NCBI RefSeq assembly: GCF_039528175.1
Contig: NZ_BAAALH010000001.1
Span: 744,001-808,000, forward strand
Direction: 5' to 3'
Length of the DNA: 64,000 bases
DNA from: Citricoccus alkalitolerans
GTDB lineage: Bacteria; Actinomycetota; Actinomycetes; Actinomycetales; Micrococcaceae
Part shown: positions 59,833-64,000 of the stretch, piece by piece
Layout of the letters: the number at the start of each line of letters is the position of its first letter
Position numbering within the stretch: the first letter of the stretch is position 1
Program-made: the position numbers and the translations under genes
Notes under the pieces: model-generated
The model's database searches: none
What the model saw: the letters and a program-made list of their open reading frames with translations, nothing else
What the model was told of the DNA's origin: nothing

Positions 59833-60824
59833 GGTGCGTCCTGACGGCCGGGACGACTGGAACCGCCGGGCCGCCCAGCGACCGTGGAGTCCTCGTCGGA
59901 GTCCTCGTCAAGGAAGGCGTTGACCACCTCGTACGCCTCCCGCAGGGACCGCGAGAACCTCGGCAGTGCGATGAACCCGTGCAGCGCCCCGTCCACCCGG
60001 TGGAACCGCACCTCACTGCCGGCTTCTGCCAGGGCCTCTCCGTAGGCCTCTCCCTCGTCACAGAGCAGGTCCAGTTCGGCAGTGATCAGCAGGGTCTTCG
60101 GCTGCCCGGACAGGTCTGGGGCCATCAGGGGGGCGACCAGATGGTTGCGGCGCTGCTGGTGGTCGGGCACATACAGGTCGAAGTAGTCCTGGACCTCCAT
60201 GGAGGTGAGCCGGTAGTCCTCACCGTGATGGCGGACCGAGGCGAACGGCGAGGTCGCCGGATCATGGTCCCAGTGGGTCACCGGGTAGAGGAGGACCTGC
60301 CGGCTCGCCCCGCGGTGGCCGCGCTCCCGCAGCATCAGGGAGACGGCGGCTGCCAGGTTGCCGCCGGCGGAGTCGCCCACGAGGACGACGTTGGCGGCCG
60401 AGGCGATGCCGGCCCGCTGTGGATCCTCCAACACCAGCCGTGCCACGTTGAAACAGTCCTCCAGGCCAGCCGGGAAGGGATGTTCCGGGGCCAGCCGGTA
60501 GTCCACGGAGGCCACCACACAACCGGTGAGGTCGGCCATCGTGGCACAGGCCGGGGTGTAGCTCTCGATGTCACCGGTGACCCAGCCGCCCCCGTGGAAG
60601 AAGAGCAGGACCTCATCGCGCCGCTTCTCCTTCGGCTGGAAGACCCGCACGGGGATACGATGGGTCCCCACATCAGCCGCCGTCTGTCGGTACACGGGCC
60701 GGTAGCGCGGACCCGACAACGCGGCGACGTGCTGCTGGAAACGCCGGACCTTCGCATAGTCCTCCCGCACGTTGAGTCGCGGTGCGGCGAACAGGCCCAG
60801 AACGGACCGGAACAGCCGGTTCAC
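59829..60824 (-). CDS. Alpha/beta hydrolase, hormone-sensitive-lipase-type esterase
   Basis: 331 aa. Oxyanion motif HGGG at 77-80, nucleophile Ser152 in GDSAGG, Asp in ITAELDLLCDEG and His in VDGALHGF give a complete HSL-type catalytic set. No signal peptide, though the N-terminus (MNRLFRSVLGLFAAP) is amphipathic and could touch the membrane. The GTG start has only pyrimidines upstream, hence no ribosome site; it overlaps the stop of a 12-codon upstream ORF (GTGA). First structural gene of the operon. Confidence 0.85.
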   Translation of the reverse strand: MNRLFRSVLGLFAAPRLNVREDYAKVRRFQQHVAALSGPRYRPVYRQTAADVGTHRIPVRVFQPKEKRRDEVLLFFHGGGWVTGDIESYTPACATMADLTGCVVASVDYRLAPEHPFPAGLEDCFNVARLVLEDPQRAGIASAANVVLVGDSAGGNLAAAVSLMLRERGHRGASRQVLLYPVTHWDHDPATSPFASVRHHGEDYRLTSMEVQDYFDLYVPDHQQRRNHLVAPLMAPDLSGQPKTLLITAELDLLCDEGEAYGEALAEAGSEVRFHRVDGALHGFIALPRFSRSLREAYEVVNAFLDEDSDEDSTVAGRPGGSSRPGRQDAP

Positions 60825-60859
60825 GGGCGGGAGAGGGGTGGTGCGGTGGACGGGTCCAT
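60821..60859 (-). CDS. Putative leaderless 12-codon upstream ORF (leader peptide)
   Basis: ATG at 60859 follows a TAGGCT -10 box by exactly six bases, the leaderless layout used elsewhere in this window. It encodes MDPSTAPPLSRP and stops at a TGA that shares bases with the GTG start of the hydrolase gene (GTGA). Because that GTG lacks a Shine-Dalgarno sequence, ribosomes finishing the short ORF would be the likely source of its translation. Based on pattern only. Confidence 0.5.
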   Translation of the reverse strand: MDPSTAPPLSRP

Positions 60860-60865
60860 GTGCTC

Positions 60866-60871
60866 AGCCTA
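60866..60871 (-). promoter_or_regulatory. -10 element (TAGGCT) of the hydrolase/acyltransferase operon
   Basis: On the minus strand TAGGCT, GAGCAC, then ATG at 60859. The same hexamer serves moeB and proA. No clear -35 box. It sets the transcript start at or next to the first codon of the 12-codon upstream ORF. Confidence 0.5.
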
Positions 60872-61048
60872 ATGGTCCCCCGTGGGTGGCCATCGACTCA
60901 GTCCGAGGGATCCAGCGGGGAGAGGGCGGGCGGGAAGGTGAACAGCGGCAACCGGACATTCCCACTGACAACGGACGTCCGTGATGTTGCTGTTCATCTG
61001 GCCCAAGCCGTCATCGTCTCCGGCCGGGTTCTCCCGCCAGAGCCTGAG

Positions 61049-62056
61049 ATGCTGTACGACATGTGGCAACAGGCGGCGGGTCGAGTGGCGGTCACCGTTT
61101 CGTGGTTGGAACGGCACCAGGTGGTGCTGTACGTGGCCGCGCTGCTGGCCGGGGCCGGCGTCGGGCTCCTGGTCCCGGCCGTGGCCACACCGGCAGGGCA
61201 CGCGGTCAATCCGGTGCTCGCTCTCCTGCTCTACTCCACCTTCCTCGCCGTCCCTTTCCGGCGGCTGGCGGGAGCCTTCCGGGACGGCCGGTTCCTGGCG
61301 GTCGTCCTGCTGGTGAACTTCACGGTGGTCCCGCTGGTGGCCTTCGGACTGTCCCGCCTCGTGGCACCGTCCCCGGCGTTGGAGGTAGGGGTGCTGTTCG
61401 TGCTGCTGACTCCGTGCGTGGACTATGTCATCGTCTTCACGCGCCTGGCCGGTGGTGCCGCGGACCGTCTGCTGTCAACCACGCCGCTGCTCATGCTCGC
61501 CCAGATGGCACTGCTGCCCGTCTACCTGCGGCTGATGGTGGGGGATAGTTTCCTCCAGGCGGTCGACGCCGGCCCCTTCATTGAGGCCTTCGTCCTCCTC
61601 ATCGCCCTGCCGCTGGCCGCCGCGTGGCTCACCCAGGCGGCCGCCGCCCGCTGGCGTCCTGGCCGGTGGCTGCGTGCCGGGGCGCTCGCCGCCATGGTCC
61701 CGCTGATGATGGCGACCCTGGCCGTGGTGGTCGCGTCCCACATCCACGACGTCGGCGCGCACCTGGGCGGCCTGCTCGCCGTGGTCCCCGTATTCGTGGC
61801 GTTCGCGGGGGTCATGGTGGTCATCGGCCTGGCCACCGGCCGGCTGGCCAGACTGGACGCCCTGGACCGCACGGCGGTGGTGTTCAGCGGTGTGACCCGG
61901 AACTCGCTGGTGGTCCTGCCGCTGGTGCTCGCCCTGCCGGCCGCCTTCGACCTCACACCCCTCGTGGTGGTGACCCAGACCCTGGTGGAACTGGTGGTCA
62001 TGGTGGTGCTGGTCCGGGCCCTTCCCCTGCTGGTCCGGCGACGGCCCCGATCGTGA
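61049..62056 (+). CDS. ACR3/bile acid:sodium symporter superfamily exporter
   Basis: 335 aa, about ten transmembrane helices. The segment LFVLLTPCVDYVIVFTRLAGG contains the conserved Cys of the ACR3-like branch, and FSGVTRNSLVVLPLVLALP is the second helix-break motif. ACR3 proteins export arsenite, but no ArsR of the metal-binding type or arsenate reductase is adjacent, so the substrate is open. Start: ATG 61049 or ATG 61061; neither has a strong ribosome site. Converges on the CDF gene with a 4-bp gap. Confidence 0.78.
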   Translation: MLYDMWQQAAGRVAVTVSWLERHQVVLYVAALLAGAGVGLLVPAVATPAGHAVNPVLALLLYSTFLAVPFRRLAGAFRDGRFLAVVLLVNFTVVPLVAFGLSRLVAPSPALEVGVLFVLLTPCVDYVIVFTRLAGGAADRLLSTTPLLMLAQMALLPVYLRLMVGDSFLQAVDAGPFIEAFVLLIALPLAAAWLTQAAAARWRPGRWLRAGALAAMVPLMMATLAVVVASHIHDVGAHLGGLLAVVPVFVAFAGVMVVIGLATGRLARLDALDRTAVVFSGVTRNSLVVLPLVLALPAAFDLTPLVVVTQTLVELVVMVVLVRALPLLVRRRPRS

Positions 62057-62060
62057 AGGC

Positions 62061-63080
62061 TCAGCGGGCCGCGCGGCCGCCTTCGGACTGCTTGTCCTGC
62101 TCGACACCGCCGTGGACCTCAGCGGGCAGCTCCTCGACGAGGGCGACCACCACGTCCTCCAGCTTCCAATCCAGATCGACGATGCCCTCGGCCAGCTCGC
62201 GCAGGCGTGCGGGGGTCTGTGCCTGGCCCTCCTGCGGGACGACAAACATCTCCGTGTGGAACACGTGCCCCTCATCCCGGACACGGGCTCCGGCATCCTG
62301 CACCCAGTCGACCGACCGGGCGTAGTCCTCCGCCTTCGCCACCAAGGGGTGTGGATCATCGCCCGTGATGGTTCGGGCCCGGGAGTCGGCCAGGTCGGTG
62401 ATCGCGGTGCCCACGTTCGAGATGCCGTCTTTGACGATGCTCAGCCCGATGAAGATGGCGGCAGCCGCGTCAAACCACCACCACCCCAACCCCAGACCGG
62501 CCACGCCGATGGCGGTGCCCAGACTGGTCCGCCAGTCGGCCTTGAGCATGTCCGCATCCGCGTAGAGGACCTTGTTGTGCAGTTCGGTCGCCACCTGCAT
62601 CTTCAGGCGGCCGAGGACCACGGGGACCGGGATGACGAGCAGCATGAGGGCGATCATGAACCAGCCCTGCCACACGGTCTGGCCGAAGAGGTGGAACGTG
62701 CCGATCGGCGGGTGCTCGCCCTGGATGAGGCCCATGGCCGAATCGATGACCAGGTACGAACCCATCACCAGCAATGCCACCGCGGCCACGAGATGGCCCA
62801 CGCCCACGGCCCGGTGGTTGCCATAGGGGCGCTTGAGCGTCGGCCGGGTGTTCACGACTGTCACGGCCACGATGAACGCGATGGGCGGGACGAAGGCGAG
62901 CATGTCCTCGATCCACGCGGCCTTCATGGCTTGGGAGCTCCCCATGACCAGGGCGATCAGTGAGACGGTGACGGCCAGGTATCCGATGGTGACCCACTGG
63001 AGCCGCATGGCCCGGCGCAGGGACCTCTGGAGTTCGGGGGAGAGCTCGGTATGCCCGAAGCGGCGGTCGGCCTGGTTCAC
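62061..63080 (-). CDS. Cation diffusion facilitator family transporter
   Basis: 339 aa. Six transmembrane helices (helix II MKAAWIEDMLAFVPPIAF, helix V region HNKVLYADADMLKADWRTS) and a cytoplasmic C-terminal domain (VFHTEMFVVPQEG). CDF proteins export divalent metals by proton antiport. Metal-site residues appear as Glu-Asp in helix II and Asp-x4-Asp in helix V in place of the His/Asp pattern of zinc exporters, so Mn, Fe or another metal may be preferred. Its ATG overlaps the stop of the upstream lipoprotein gene by 4 nt. Confidence 0.88.
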   Translation of the reverse strand: MNQADRRFGHTELSPELQRSLRRAMRLQWVTIGYLAVTVSLIALVMGSSQAMKAAWIEDMLAFVPPIAFIVAVTVVNTRPTLKRPYGNHRAVGVGHLVAAVALLVMGSYLVIDSAMGLIQGEHPPIGTFHLFGQTVWQGWFMIALMLLVIPVPVVLGRLKMQVATELHNKVLYADADMLKADWRTSLGTAIGVAGLGLGWWWFDAAAAIFIGLSIVKDGISNVGTAITDLADSRARTITGDDPHPLVAKAEDYARSVDWVQDAGARVRDEGHVFHTEMFVVPQEGQAQTPARLRELAEGIVDLDWKLEDVVVALVEELPAEVHGGVEQDKQSEGGRAAR

Positions 63081-63577
63081 GGAGCGACCTCCGCGTGACG
63101 CTCGTCGAGGAATCGCTCTAGTTCGCCGAGCATCTGGTTCTCACCCAGCGGGACGGCCAGGACGAGTTTGACGGTCTTGCCGTCCGGCCCGGTGTCCTCG
63201 GCATAGGAGCGGGTGAGTCCCGCCTGGGAGGACCAGGGGGACTGGTCCGTCAGTCCTCCGGCCATCAGGTCCACGTCCCCGGTCTCAAGGGCCGTGATGA
63301 GGGCCTCCTCGCCGGAGGCGGTCCACTCGATCTCCGCGTCGATCTCCTCGGCGAAGGTGCGGATGAGTTCCACCTCGCTGCCGCTGGGCTCCGCACCGGT
63401 GGCATCCACGTACGGGGGGTGGTGGACCACCCCTACGGAGAGCGTGCCACCCGAGACGTCATCAAAGGTGCCGTTCGGGTCGGCTGGGTATGCCGAGGAC
63501 GTGCAGCCCGTCGCCGTCAGGGCTACTGCGGCAACGAGGAATCCGCTGGTCATGGCGGTTTTTCTGGAAATGCTCAT
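63077..63577 (-). CDS. Short (one-lobe) family 3 solute-binding lipoprotein
   Basis: 166 aa against about 240-280 for complete SBP_bac_3 proteins. Lipoprotein signal with lipobox TATGC (Cys25). The rest covers lobe 1 of the fold: GTLSVGVVHHPPYVDATG, GSEVELIRTFAEEI, and ITALETGDVDLMAGGLTDQSPW, then jumps to a closing strand and helix (KLVLAVPLGENQMLGELERF). The second lobe is absent with no sign of a frameshift. AAGGAGG precedes ATG 63577. Coupled to the CDF transporter, suggesting an extracellular sensor or metal-binding partner instead of a normal ABC role. Confidence 0.75.
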   Translation of the reverse strand: MSISRKTAMTSGFLVAAVALTATGCTSSAYPADPNGTFDDVSGGTLSVGVVHHPPYVDATGAEPSGSEVELIRTFAEEIDAEIEWTASGEEALITALETGDVDLMAGGLTDQSPWSSQAGLTRSYAEDTGPDGKTVKLVLAVPLGENQMLGELERFLDERHAEVAP

Positions 63578-63645
63578 GGATCCTCCTTCTCCTGGGGCCA
63601 CTGTAGGGAGAACCTGCACCCGGTGGCTAGCTCCGGTGAGGGCAG

Positions 63646-64000
63646 CTACAGCGGCAGCCGGGCCTTCACCGTGAAGCCGCCCTCCGGCGTCGGGCCGGTC
63701 TTGACCGTGCCGCCCAGTGCGCCCACGCGCTCGCGGATGCCCTTCAGGCCGAGGCCGGCGCCCGGCGCCGCCACGGACCCGCGACGGGCGGCCGGTCCGT
63801 TGGCGATGCGGACCCCGATCTGGTCTCCCACCGAGACCTGCACACGGATGGCGGCGCCAGGCGCGTGCCGCAGGGCATTGCTGACCGCTTCCTGCACCAC
63901 ACGGTAGGCGGTCAGACCCGTGGCCGGGGGCACGACCGCGGACCAGTCGCCGGCCGCGCTCGCCACCCCCGGGCCGCCGCTTCCGGAAGCCGCAGTCGCC
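63646..64000 (-). CDS. Two-component sensor histidine kinase, C-terminal part (partial)
   Basis: At least 118 residues to the window's right edge; the 5' end is outside. Histidine-kinase ATPase domain of the NarL-partner (HisKA_3) type: N-box AYRVVQEAVSNALRHAP and G-box GAGLGLKGIRERVGALGG near the C-terminus. In this family the partner is a LuxR-type response regulator, not seen here. It lies about 70 bp upstream of the lipoprotein-CDF pair in the same direction, so it may regulate or belong with them. Confidence 0.85.
   Translation of the reverse strand, partial: ATAASGSGGPGVASAAGDWSAVVPPATGLTAYRVVQEAVSNALRHAPGAAIRVQVSVGDQIGVRIANGPAARRGSVAAPGAGLGLKGIRERVGALGGTVKTGPTPEGGFTVKARLPL

Noticed and set aside
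62061..63080. Loss-of-function in the CDF transporter because helix V lacks the HxxxD pattern
   Set aside because: The DMLKAD pattern is probably a subfamily variant with a different metal preference; helices and C-terminal domain are intact.

Overview
The window is 64 kb of very GC-rich DNA whose gene content and order point to an actinobacterium of the family Micrococcaceae (an Arthrobacter/Citricoccus/Micrococcus/Kocuria-like organism). This is inferred from the order tig-clpP1-clpP2-clpX, the order rne-rplU-rpmA-obg-proB-proA-nadD-rsfS, an actinobacterial translational T-box in front of ileS, an Rv2466c-type mycothiol-linked DsbA protein, a Nei2-type glycosylase and TANNNT promoter elements placed directly in front of start codons. 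Most of the window is conserved housekeeping chromosome. One 50-N assembly gap (12165-12214) sits inside what looks like the tig terminator hairpin.

Layout. 1-2.3 kb: molybdenum-cofactor genes (moeA 5' end, a MoeB/ThiF-rhodanese fusion) and fdhD, for a formate dehydrogenase whose structural genes are outside the window. 2.3-9.9 kb: pepN, rpiB, nei2, a WYL regulator lacking most of its DNA-binding domain beside a divergent SDR gene, and an ArsR-SRPBCC pair. 9.9-15.3 kb: tRNA-Gly(TCC), tRNA-Pro(TGG), trigger factor with a long repetitive Lys/Ala/Pro tail, and the Clp protease operon. 15.4-18.4 kb: a mycothiol-type oxidoreductase and a four-gene partner-switching operon (response regulator-PP2C, STAS antagonist, RsbW-like kinase, small membrane protein). 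18.5-31.2 kb: valS, DUF488, a GlcD-like FAD oxidase, an SDR, then the T-box-controlled ileS followed by folC, a DUF4233 gene and ndk. 31.4-45.3 kb: VKOR, RNase E/G, L21, L27, Obg, proline synthesis, nadD, a tail-anchored unknown protein, rsfS, a phosphatase and tRNA-Ala(GGC). 45.4-52.7 kb: RNase J, a glutaminase-STAS-cNMP fusion, and an OpuC/ProU-type osmoprotectant ABC operon. 52.7-64 kb: more variable content: an asparagine-synthase-like protein with Ser in place of Cys2, a frameshifted HelD-like helicase, YjbR and TIGR03086 proteins, a translationally coupled hydrolase/acyltransferase/zinc-ribbon membrane operon preceded by a leaderless 12-codon ORF, an ACR3-like exporter, a CDF transporter coupled to a one-lobe solute-binding lipoprotein, and the 3' end of a histidine kinase gene.

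The strongest regulatory feature is the ileS T-box: an ATC specifier in a short hairpin loop, the T-box core, and a perfect 10-bp helix that hides the ileS Shine-Dalgarno sequence. The least explained parts are the 57.8-60.9 kb hydrolase/acyltransferase operon and the 62-64 kb CDF/one-lobe-lipoprotein/kinase group. All functional calls come from reading translations and motifs by eye; no database search was run.
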